This document shows, in pieces, positions 1-6,077 of a stretch of 6,510 bases of DNA. The DNA lies in the NCBI GenBank assembly GCA_026710565.1, contig JAPOQV010000094.1, positions 1 to 6,510 on the forward strand, written 5' to 3'. The position numbers and the translations under genes are program-made. A model generated the notes under the pieces. The model was not told the DNA's origin and made no database searches. It saw only the letters and a list, made by a program, of their open reading frames with translations. Every line of letters starts with the position of its first letter. Within the stretch, counting starts at the first letter, position 1. The stretch comes from Spirochaetaceae bacterium (GTDB taxonomy: Bacteria; Spirochaetota; Spirochaetia; SZUA-6; Bin103).

Positions 1-417
1 ATGTCAATCCTTGAAGAAGGTAACATGCATCGAAATTGCGAAACGAACATGGCTACAACCGGACCCGAAAAAGCCGGCCCGAGGCCAATCAAGTCATTGC
101 CGCAATGGGAGTTATGAGAAATCCAGCCCGTGGAAGTTCCGGTTAGGGAAGCCGCGGTCTGCCGATCGACGTTGCGCCCCGGCCCCCGTCGCTGCCTGGT
201 CTGCCGTATGACAGCGGCCCGGATGGCGCGGCCCAGGCCGCTGCTCCGGCATCGGAGTTGGCGTGGCGCTCAGCATAGCGCTCGGTCGGTGCGGCGCACT
301 CATGGCGCTTCGCTGTCGAGGCGCTGCCGCGATCGCGGAGCGGTGCGTCCAGAGACGGCGCGGTCCTGAGACTCCAACTCTGCGTCTTGGCCGCCTTGAT
401 CTCTCCCGACCGAGGCG
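1..417. other. Left flank without a supportable gene
   Basis: Short open frames exist on both strands, for example 1-117 and 11-211 on the plus strand and 303-112 on the minus strand. None has a recognisable motif or a convincing ribosome binding site, and they overlap each other. The first 130 bases are less GC-rich than the rest of the flank. Two small dyads are visible: CATTGC-C-GCAATG at 95-107 and the perfect 12-base palindrome CCGCGATCGCGG at 327-338. On the minus strand a short GC-rich dyad followed by five T's (86 down to 68) could be a weak terminator, but it lies over 300 bases past the nearest minus-strand stop. I see no tRNA, CRISPR or insertion-sequence ends. Confidence 0.5.
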
Positions 418-1407
418 TCAGTGACCATCGCTCCGCACGGAATCTTTCAAGCTTGGGCCTTCAAATTCATGAATGGAGCGTAGCGTTTCGTTGACGTAGA
501 TTTCGACAGTTTCAACGTCCTGTCCAGTCGATTTCCAGAACTTGCGATTGATCTCGCGAATCTCGTCATCTTTCAGGTCAGGACAGCCTTCGAGGTACTT
601 TCGCACCTTGTTGACTTCGGGTCTGGTTTCTGCTATTGCTGAAATCGCGTTATACTCAGCCTCTCCAACACACAACTCTAGCCGATCTGAGAAATCTCCA
701 AAGAGCACACCGCAGAAAGGCATCTGTTCATGGGAGCCGAACTTTCTCAGTAGATATTCATCAGGTACGACGACAGCCAGTTTTGGCTTGACAAGCAACT
801 GCAGGGTAACAATGATCCTGGTTGCGGCTACGAACATCTCGTACCATCTGTCGCAGTCGACGTTTTCGTGCTGAGTCCTCATCTTTCGCTGAAATTCTGC
901 CGTCGTGGAATACCAGAATCCCTTTGTATGGATGTGATCGTTGAGTTGATGGCTGATCTCATTGATAGAGCTCTCGAATGAGAAACAATTATAGAACTCC
1001 TCAACTCCGGGGAGTTGGCGAATCGGTCTCCAGAAGCTTGAGTCCTTCCGCGGGGTGTGCGCCTTGGAGGAGATCCATCGCTTGAACTCGGGCGTGTCGT
1101 AACCGACCGCGTTCCAATGTGCCGAAAGCAATCCGGTGTCGAGCGCCATGCGGAGTGAGGCGACGGCTTGTTTGTAGAAGCCAAGTTTCAGGAGCTCAAT
1201 GGAGGCGTATAGATCGTGGAAGCTCTCTACAATCGGGAGCTCTCGACCCAAGAGAACCTCGCGGGAGTCCCTTGCCTCCTCGGATTGGGAGATGACGAAG
1301 ACGAGATGAATGTTCGACGCCGCCGTGTCGCTATAGTCCTTTTCTCTCATATAGGTTTCGAGTCTCGAATAGTTCGTATCGCAGAGTTCCTTTGAGAAAT
1401 GCATCAT
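418..1407 (-). CDS. Uncharacterised 329-aa helical protein, probably acquired
   Basis: I do not recognise this family. The protein is mainly alpha-helical, with no signal peptide and no clear transmembrane segment. Residues about 70-95 contain an amphipathic stretch with LYASIELLKLGFYKQAVASL, followed by RMALDTGLLSAHWN. A later motif NEISHQLNDHIHTKGF resembles the helix-plus-histidine pattern of several uncharacterised helical-bundle families; HEPN-type RNases are a weak possibility. The ATG at 1407 was chosen because it opens the native-looking sequence (MMHFSKELC) and has GGAG at 1419-1422, although the 11-base spacer is long. The frame stays open upstream to 1905, but that extension reads through the decayed oppF tail and the broken toxin gene, so it is not native. 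Sampled lines inside the gene are 48% GC against roughly 65-70% in neighbouring genes, which suggests horizontal acquisition. It stands alone, with no partner gene in the window. Confidence 0.7.
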   Translation of the reverse strand: MMHFSKELCDTNYSRLETYMREKDYSDTAASNIHLVFVISQSEEARDSREVLLGRELPIVESFHDLYASIELLKLGFYKQAVASLRMALDTGLLSAHWNAVGYDTPEFKRWISSKAHTPRKDSSFWRPIRQLPGVEEFYNCFSFESSINEISHQLNDHIHTKGFWYSTTAEFQRKMRTQHENVDCDRWYEMFVAATRIIVTLQLLVKPKLAVVVPDEYLLRKFGSHEQMPFCGVLFGDFSDRLELCVGEAEYNAISAIAETRPEVNKVRKYLEGCPDLKDDEIREINRKFWKSTGQDVETVEIYVNETLRSIHEFEGPSLKDSVRSDGH

Positions 1408-1459
1408 GGTCTTGCAGACTCCGTTGGTTCGCGTACGTATCGCGTTGATAATTGTGGCG

Positions 1460-1764
1460 ACAACCTCGTCGAGCAGTGCCTGCTCGTCCTTCAGGGACGG
1501 CTCGTCCCCGAAGTCGCACGCCGCGAAGTGCCGGTCGCCGCCGACCGACAAGCGCGGCAGCCTCCTCGCAGATTGCCTGCGGTACGAGCAGCGCGTATGG
1601 AACGGGGCAGCCGCTCGGCACCTTGGCGACCCGATCTCGAGAATGTCGCGTTCCAGAGTGATGCGCTGCAGCGACGGTGCGGCTGCGGATACGGGAGAAG
1701 AGCGACCGTGTAGACGTGCATGGGCGGCAAGATCTCGAGGCGCCCGCCGACTCGACGAAGCGGC
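1460..1764 (-). pseudogene. Degenerate second copy of the oppF 3' end
   Basis: This stretch aligns along its whole length with the last 300 or so bases of the intact oppF (about 2201-2520) in the same orientation. Two exact 18-base blocks, GCAGCGCGTATGGAACGG and GCAGCCGCTCGGCACCTT on the plus strand, are separated in this copy by one extra G. Several other indels break the frame. Remnants of the oligo_HPY tail appear in different frames: PMHVYTVALL for KHPYTEALF, then LERDILEIG, PFHTRCSY, and GGDRHFAACDFGDEPSLKDE for the final Cys region. The first zinc-finger-like Cys context is disrupted. Homology stops at about 1460, just where intact oppF has its TAG; here the stop is lost and the frame runs into the 329-aa gene. 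The other end stops abruptly against the DUF5615 fragment. No nucleotide-binding part is present, so it cannot encode an ATPase. Confidence 0.85.
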
Positions 1765-1838
1765 GGGGTGGGCGTGTCCCAGGTCGTCAAGTGCCGGGCC
1801 GTGGCGGCATACACGTCCTGGTCGAGCAGGGACCGCAT
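1765..1838 (-). pseudogene. Truncated, frameshifted DUF5615 (PIN-like toxin) gene
   Basis: The first 17 codons read MRSLLDQDVYAATARHL, matching the N-terminus of DUF5615 proteins, PIN-like predicted RNases that start with a conserved LLDQD/LLDEN containing the first acidic residue. The expected continuation, DDLGHAHPAAS (family pattern LGHDV), lies in another frame, so a single base appears to be missing near codon 17. After about 25 codons the homology ends against the decayed oppF tail. The family is normally around 110-125 residues, so most of the fold and the remaining acidic residues are gone. The ATG directly follows the TGA of the DUF433 gene (TGAATG), the usual coupled layout of the pair. 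It cannot make an active toxin as read. The right edge at 1765 is approximate. Confidence 0.72.
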
Positions 1839-2069
1839 TCAGGCTGGCGATGCCCATACACGAATGTCCTCCGCTCCCACCAGGGCGATGGCATGCCGAA
1901 TGCACGCATGGATGACCGCAACGGCCAAATCAGGGTAGTAGTCATGGGTGATTTGACTGAACGGAAGATCCTCATCGACCAGTTCCAGGACGTCCTGCAC
2001 CGTGATACCCGTTCCGGCGACGCACGGTTTTCCGAAATGGACCGCGGCGTCGACGGCGATCCTCTCCAT
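1839..2069 (-). CDS. DUF433 family antitoxin-like protein
   Basis: A 76-residue protein of the DUF433 family, small helical DNA-binding-type proteins that usually pair with a DUF5615 toxin and are thought to neutralise it and repress their own operon. The family signature is visible: FGKPCVAGTGITVQDVLEL at residues 12-30 (family GxPxxxGTRIxV) and DYYPDLAVAVIHACIRHA at 43-60 (family DYPxLTxxxVxxAlxYA). The usual Arg of GTRI is Gly here. The start at 2069 was preferred over the in-frame ATG at 2114 because it begins at the family N-terminus (MERIAVDA) and has GAGGGAG seven bases upstream. The frame ends in TGA immediately followed by the ATG of the broken toxin gene. With its partner destroyed it is an orphan antitoxin. 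It could still bind DNA or a toxin encoded elsewhere. Confidence 0.85.
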   Translation of the reverse strand: MERIAVDAAVHFGKPCVAGTGITVQDVLELVDEDLPFSQITHDYYPDLAVAVIHACIRHAIALVGAEDIRVWASPA

Positions 2070-2198
2070 GTTGACGCTCCCTCGCAACGGGCTCTGCAGG
2101 CGACTTGGCATCAATCGCCCACCCGACTCGGGACGCGCAGGTGTCGTCAGCGCGTCGTCGACCGGTCAAGCGCTCGTTCCGGGCCGCGCCGGCCGCCA
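2070..2198 (-). other. Gap between oppF and the DUF433 gene
   Basis: These 129 bases separate the oppF stop from the DUF433 start. A small GC-rich hairpin, GGCCG-CGC-CGGCC at 2182-2194, sits directly behind the oppF TAG but lacks a T-run, so it is only a weak terminator candidate. A TTGACC hexamer on the minus strand (about 2162-2167) could be a -35 element, but no acceptable -10 follows at 17 bases. Whether the DUF433 gene has its own promoter or is read from oppF cannot be settled from sequence. Confidence 0.35.
2077..2083 (-). promoter_or_regulatory. Shine-Dalgarno of the DUF433 gene
   Basis: The minus strand reads GAGGGAG, then the seven-base spacer CGTCAAC, then ATG at 2069. This is the clearest ribosome binding site in the window. 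It decides the start of the DUF433 gene in favour of 2069 over the upstream in-frame ATG at 2114. Confidence 0.65.
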
Positions 2199-3215
2199 CT
2201 ACGCCTCGCCGAGCAGTTCCCGCTCGCCCTTGAGGTGCAGCTCGTCGGCGAAGTGGCAGGCGGACAGGTGACCGTCGCCGCCGACCGGCGCGAGCGGCGG
2301 CAGCTCCTGCTCGCAGATCGGCTGCCGGTACGGGCAGCGCGTATGGAACGGGCAGCCGCTCGGCACCTTCGCGACGTCGGGGATGTCGCCTTCCAGGATG
2401 ATGCGCTCCAGCGGGCGGTGCGGATTGGGCTGCGGAATGCCGGAGAAGAGCGCCTCCGTGTAGGGGTGCTTGGGCCGGAGGAAGATCTCGCGGCGCTGGC
2501 CCACCTCGACGAAGTGGCCGAGGTACATTACCGCGACGCGATCGGTCATGTGGCGGATGACCGAGAGATCGTGCGTGACGAACAGCACGGTCAGGTGCAG
2601 GTCGCGTTGCAGGTCCAGGAGCAGGTTGAGGATCTGCGCCTGCACGGAGACGTCCAGCGCGGAGGTCGGCTCGTCGGCCAGCAGCAGTTGCGGATCGAGC
2701 GCCAGCGCGCGGGCCACGCCGATGCGCTGCCGCTGTCCGCCGGAGAAGGCGTACGGGTAGCGGTTGAGCTGCTCGGGCTGCAGTCCCACTATGCGCATGA
2801 GCCGCTTCACCGCGTCGTCGAGCTCACCCCCGCGCAGGCCGTCGTTCACCATCAGCGGCTCACCGATGATCCGGCGCACGGTCATGCGCGGATTGAGCGA
2901 CGACTCCGGGTCCTGGAAGACCACGCGGATCCGGCGCCGCACGGCCTTGAGTGCCTCGCGTTCGGCGGTCACCACGTCGATCGGCTCGGCGTCGTGCGGC
3001 CGGAACACGATGTGGCCGTCGGTGGGCTCCACGGCGCGCACCAGCAGCCGCAGCACGGTCGTCTTGCCGGAGCCGCTCTCGCCGACCAGGCCGAGCGTCT
3101 CCCCACGCCGGATCTGAAAGCTCACGTCGTCGACGGCTCGGATCCAGCCCACGGTGTGCTTGAGGATCCCGCGCTTGATCGGGAAGTACTTCTTCAGGCC
3201 GCGGACGGTGAGCAC
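2199..3215 (-). CDS. oppF: Oligopeptide-type ABC transporter ATP-binding protein OppF
   Basis: A 338-residue ATPase of the OppF/DppF type, which pairs with OppD on the cytoplasmic face of the membrane to power uptake of peptides or, in some operons, oligosaccharides. All ABC motifs are present: Walker A GESGSGKTT (45-53), Q-loop Gln101 in VVFQDPESSLNP, signature FSGGQRQR (157-164), Walker B LLLADEP (177-183) and H-loop His215. The oligo_HPY tail follows from about 245, with Cys288, Cys294, Cys301 and Cys320. This four-cysteine pattern has been shown to hold an iron-sulfur cluster in the OppD subunit of a mycobacterial Opp; here that is inference. The GTG at 3215 is the only usable start nearby: the frame is open further upstream without ATG, GTG or TTG close by, and no clear Shine-Dalgarno is seen. 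The 28-base gap from oppD suggests coupled expression. The length is typical. Confidence 0.93.
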   Translation of the reverse strand: MLTVRGLKKYFPIKRGILKHTVGWIRAVDDVSFQIRRGETLGLVGESGSGKTTVLRLLVRAVEPTDGHIVFRPHDAEPIDVVTAEREALKAVRRRIRVVFQDPESSLNPRMTVRRIIGEPLMVNDGLRGGELDDAVKRLMRIVGLQPEQLNRYPYAFSGGQRQRIGVARALALDPQLLLADEPTSALDVSVQAQILNLLLDLQRDLHLTVLFVTHDLSVIRHMTDRVAVMYLGHFVEVGQRREIFLRPKHPYTEALFSGIPQPNPHRPLERIILEGDIPDVAKVPSGCPFHTRCPYRQPICEQELPPLAPVGGDGHLSACHFADELHLKGERELLGEA

Positions 3216-3243
3216 GTCCGGTATTTCGGCGGAACCGTTGGGG

Positions 3244-4356
3244 TCAGCCAGGGGTCGCCTCCCCGGCGAGCTCCGCTTCCGGGACGGTGGGCTCGACCAC
3301 CTCGTTTCCCTCGTAGAGGAAGCAGCGCACCGTATGGCCGCTGTCGGTGCGGTACAGCGGCGGGAGCTGCGCGTCGCAGGTGCCGGGGATGAACTCCGCG
3401 CAGCGGTTGCTGAACGGACACCCGCGGGGCCGGCTGTAGGGGTCGGGCACCGTCCCCTCGATCGCCTCCAGGCGGCTCTTGGGCTCCACGCCGATGCCGG
3501 GAATGGAGGCGAGCAGCGCGCGCGCGTAGGGGTGCTTGGGCTCGTCGAAGATGGCCACCACCTCGCCCTGCTCCACGACCGTTCCCAGGTACATCACGAC
3601 CACCTCGTGGGCGAGCTCGGCGATGACACCCATGTTGTGGGTGATGAAGATCATCGACATGCGGTTGGTATCGTGCAGCGTGCGCAGCAGATCGAGCACC
3701 TTGGCCTGGATGGTGACGTCGATCGCCGTGGTCGGCTCGTCGGCCATCAGCAGGCGCGGGTTCCCGGCCAGGGCCATGGCGACCAGCACGCGCTGCCGCA
3801 TGCCGCCGGACAGCTCGAAGATGTAGGAGTCGATCAGGGTGCGCGGGGAGGGGATGCCGACCTCGGCCAGCAGGTCCACGCAGCGGTCGCGCCCGGTCTC
3901 CTTGGTGAGGTCGGGATCGTACAGGCAGAGCGCCTCGACGATCTGGCTGCCGACCGTGTGCACGGGGCTGAGCGCGCTCATCGGCTCCTGGAAGATCATG
4001 GCGATCTCCCGGCCGCGGATGGACCGGAACTCCTCGCTCTGCGGGTCGAGCTGCGCAAGGTCCATGACGCCGGCGGCATCGCTGGCGGCGGTGGTGGCCG
4101 CGCCGTGGAAGCGGATGTTGCCTGAGACGATGCGTCCCGGCGGCGGGATGATGCCGAGTATGGAACGCGCGGCGACCGACTTGCCGCAGCCGCTCTCGCC
4201 GACGATGCCGACGATGCGCTGCTCGGGCACCCGGAACGACAGGCCGTCGACGGCGCGGACCACGCCCAGGTTGGTGAAGAAGTACGTGCGCAGTCCGGAG
4301 ACGTCCAGGAGAGGCTTCCCCGCCGGACCGGCGCCGCGCGCTGAGGTGTCGCTCAT
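3244..4356 (-). CDS. oppD: Oligopeptide-type ABC transporter ATP-binding protein OppD
   Basis: A 370-residue OppD/DppD-type ATPase, the partner of the OppF encoded next. Walker A GESGCGKS is at 53-60, the Q-loop Gln123 in [13 protein letters not shown], the signature LSGGMRQR at 182-189, Walker B LLMADEP at 202-208 and the H-loop His240. The C-terminal oligo_HPY region has Cys313, Cys319, Cys327 and Cys345, a candidate iron-sulfur site as in OppF. A glycine- and alanine-rich insert at about 85-97 lies between the first beta strands and the Q-loop, where OppD proteins often vary. The ATG at 4356 overlaps the TGA of the upstream glycosidase gene (ATGA), which points to translational coupling, and there is no independent Shine-Dalgarno. 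The same frame stays open upstream to 6009, but that part is only a shadow of the glycosidase gene. No permease gene is adjacent. Confidence 0.93.
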   Translation of the reverse strand: MSDTSARGAGPAGKPLLDVSGLRTYFFTNLGVVRAVDGLSFRVPEQRIVGIVGESGCGKSVAARSILGIIPPPGRIVSGNIRFHGAATTAASDAAGVMDLAQLDPQSEEFRSIRGREIAMIFQEPMSALSPVHTVGSQIVEALCLYDPDLTKETGRDRCVDLLAEVGIPSPRTLIDSYIFELSGGMRQRVLVAMALAGNPRLLMADEPTTAIDVTIQAKVLDLLRTLHDTNRMSMIFITHNMGVIAELAHEVVVMYLGTVVEQGEVVAIFDEPKHPYARALLASIPGIGVEPKSRLEAIEGTVPDPYSRPRGCPFSNRCAEFIPGTCDAQLPPLYRTDSGHTVRCFLYEGNEVVEPTVPEAELAGEATPG

Positions 4357-5975
4357 GCGTCCGATTCGCGATGGTAGCGGATGTCTGCCTCCACCTTCTC
4401 CACGACGATGCCGTTTCCGTACACGGCGGGACGGTAGGGAGCGCGCTCGCCTGAGGCGATGGAGACGCGGTTCTCGCCGACGATCAGGTCGGTGGCCGGC
4501 AGCTCGAAGGTGACCTCCAGGAGCTGCTGCTCGGGATCCTCGACGTAAGAGGGGATGCTGCCGGCCGGCAACTGCGGGCCGCCGCCGTAGATCTGCGCGT
4601 CCTTGACCGTCGCGTCGCGGGCCAGTTCGCGCAGGCGCCTGCCGCCCAGCCACGCCTCGATCCGGTCCTGCGGATCGGCCGCCCACAGGATTACGCGCAG
4701 GCGCGCCTCGGCCACGCGTTCGGCCTCGACGTCGCGCCAGATGGAGAGCGGCAGGTGCACGGGTTGCCCGTGGTTGGGAAGCTCGGCCGGCAGCGGCCGC
4801 TCGTGGTTGCAGCAGTAGAAGCAGCCGGAGTCGGTCCAGGGGAAGCCGCCGCGGCGCTCGATGACGTAGGTGGCGTCGCGGCCGGTCATGGCGGCCGGCT
4901 CGCCGACCAGGAACATGGCTTCGGTGTGCTGGCCGTAGGTGCCGGCCATCACGTCGCCCTGGGAGCCCAGCCGGGAGTAGTGCTCCTCCGGGGCGGTGGG
5001 CCAGTTGAAGACGGTCACGAAGTCCGCGCCCTGCGCCCAGAAGTTGGAGAAGGCGCCCAGGAAGACCTCCAGGGACGGGCTGCAGTAGCCGTCCGTGGAG
5101 TGGTGGGCATCGTGCGTGGCGGCGATGCGGATCGGCGTGCCGGCGGCGATGCTGCGGAAGCCGGCGACGTCGACGGTGAGCGTGCGCGAGCCGATCACGA
5201 AGATGTCGACCAGCAGCTCGCGCGCCCAGGTTGCCACGTCCAGGCCGTCGATCGCGCAGCCGGCCACCGTCTCCGGCACCTTCACGGCCAGCAGGATCGG
5301 CCTGCCGGACCGCGCCTCCATCTCCAGCGTCATCTCCCGCACGCCGCGTATGTAGGCGGTCGCGTCCTCGCGGTGCTGCCACTGGCGGCCGATCGGCAGG
5401 GTGGGCTGGTGGCGGGAGAAGTCGAGTTGCAGCCCGTCGAATTCGTAGCGGGCCAGCAGGTCGCGGAGCACCGCCACCTTGTGCTCGCGCAACCCCGGCG
5501 AGGACAGGTCGTAGAGCCCGTTCCACCACCAGCAGCGCTGCACCCAGTCGGGATGCTCCTCCTTCAGCCAGTTCCTGCGCGCCGGGTCCGTGAGCGGCTG
5601 GCCGAGCGACGGCTGGGCCGGATCGACGGGAGCCACGCGGCTGTTCCAGAACACCTCCAGCCCGCGCCGGCGGGTTTCCTCGACCAGGGTGCCGACGAAG
5701 TCCACCCCCTGCTCCCGCCACCGGTTGAGGCCGGGGTCGTCCAGCAGCGGCAGCTTCCCGGTCTCGTAGAGCGCGTAGGCGTCCTCTCCGTCGCCCACGT
5801 CCCAGATAAAGCCGTCGATCTGGCTGCCCTCCAGATCGGCATGGTGGAAGCGCAGGTCCACGTAGTCCTGCATCGGGATGCCCAGCAGATCGATCGGGGT
5901 CATCCCGTCCATCTGGTCGATGATGCGCCGCCGGCGCCCCACCGCTGTCAGGTGCGCGTCGCTCAGTTCGATCAC
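4353..5975 (-). CDS. Glycoside-hydrolase-like TIM-barrel protein (GHL10 type)
   Basis: A 540-residue protein resembling family 10-like glycosyl hydrolases (GHL10), common in Planctomycetes, Poribacteria and related genomes. Its substrate is unknown. From the chosen start, strand-like segments fit a barrel: QIDGFIWDVGDGEDAY near 52-67, GLEVFWNSRV near 105-114, FDGLQLDF at 179-186 with Asp180 and Asp185, ILLAVKVPE at 227-235, and IAATHDAHHSTDGYC ending at 298. Asp180, Asp185 and Glu235 are candidate active-site acids, not proven. A C-terminal beta-rich part (about 405-540) may bind or cap. There is no signal peptide, so it should act in the cytoplasm, presumably on imported material. I chose GTG 5975 because recognisable sequence (IELSDAHLTAVGRRRRIIDQ) begins there. 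The ATG at 6128 would add 51 atypical residues and overlap the divergent gene. The 3' end overlaps oppD by four bases. Confidence 0.8.
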   Translation of the reverse strand: MIELSDAHLTAVGRRRRIIDQMDGMTPIDLLGIPMQDYVDLRFHHADLEGSQIDGFIWDVGDGEDAYALYETGKLPLLDDPGLNRWREQGVDFVGTLVEETRRRGLEVFWNSRVAPVDPAQPSLGQPLTDPARRNWLKEEHPDWVQRCWWWNGLYDLSSPGLREHKVAVLRDLLARYEFDGLQLDFSRHQPTLPIGRQWQHREDATAYIRGVREMTLEMEARSGRPILLAVKVPETVAGCAIDGLDVATWARELLVDIFVIGSRTLTVDVAGFRSIAAGTPIRIAATHDAHHSTDGYCSPSLEVFLGAFSNFWAQGADFVTVFNWPTAPEEHYSRLGSQGDVMAGTYGQHTEAMFLVGEPAAMTGRDATYVIERRGGFPWTDSGCFYCCNHERPLPAELPNHGQPVHLPLSIWRDVEAERVAEARLRVILWAADPQDRIEAWLGGRRLRELARDATVKDAQIYGGGPQLPAGSIPSYVEDPEQQLLEVTFELPATDLIVGENRVSIASGERAPYRPAVYGNGIVVEKVEADIRYHRESDA

Positions 5976-6077
5976 GAAGGCAGCGTAGGGGATCGGCGAT
6001 CGATCGCAAAGGTGGCCGAACGTTGCCCGACTCCGTGTTGCCGCGCCGAGCGGGCTATAGTGAGATTGAGTTCGGTC
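5976..6077. promoter_or_regulatory. Divergent intergenic region with a 12-base palindrome
   Basis: These 102 bases separate the glycosidase operon (minus) from the gutted AAA gene (plus). A perfect 12-base palindrome GCGATCGATCGC lies at 5996-6007. Reading the minus strand, TTGCGA (6009-6004) and TACGCT (5987-5982) are 16 bases apart and could form a weak sigma-70-like promoter overlapping the palindrome; transcription would then begin almost at the GTG. On the plus strand TATAGT at 6056-6061 resembles a -10 element 16 bases before the AAA gene ATG, but no good -35 is placed correctly. All of these are weak, position-based suggestions. Confidence 0.3.

Noticed and set aside
112..303. A 63-codon minus-strand open frame in the left flank
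   Set aside because: Proline- and arginine-rich composition typical of chance frames in GC-rich DNA, with overlapping frames on the other strand and no Shine-Dalgarno.
2070..2198. A sigma-70 promoter for the antitoxin built on TTGACC
   Set aside because: No acceptable -10 hexamer follows at 16-18 bases.
1677..3392. A 571-codon plus-strand open frame opposite oppF
   Set aside because: It is the antisense shadow of the GC-rich oppF and antitoxin genes, with composition typical of such shadows and no family motif, while the minus strand carries every ABC motif.
3154..4125. A 323-codon plus-strand open frame opposite oppD
   Set aside because: It is an antisense shadow of oppD, rich in Gly, Asp, His and Val with no recognisable domain.
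4357..6009. In-frame upstream extension of oppD to 6009, giving 921 codons
   Set aside because: The upstream portion is a shifted-frame shadow of the glycosidase gene; OppD homology starts at the ATG at 4356.
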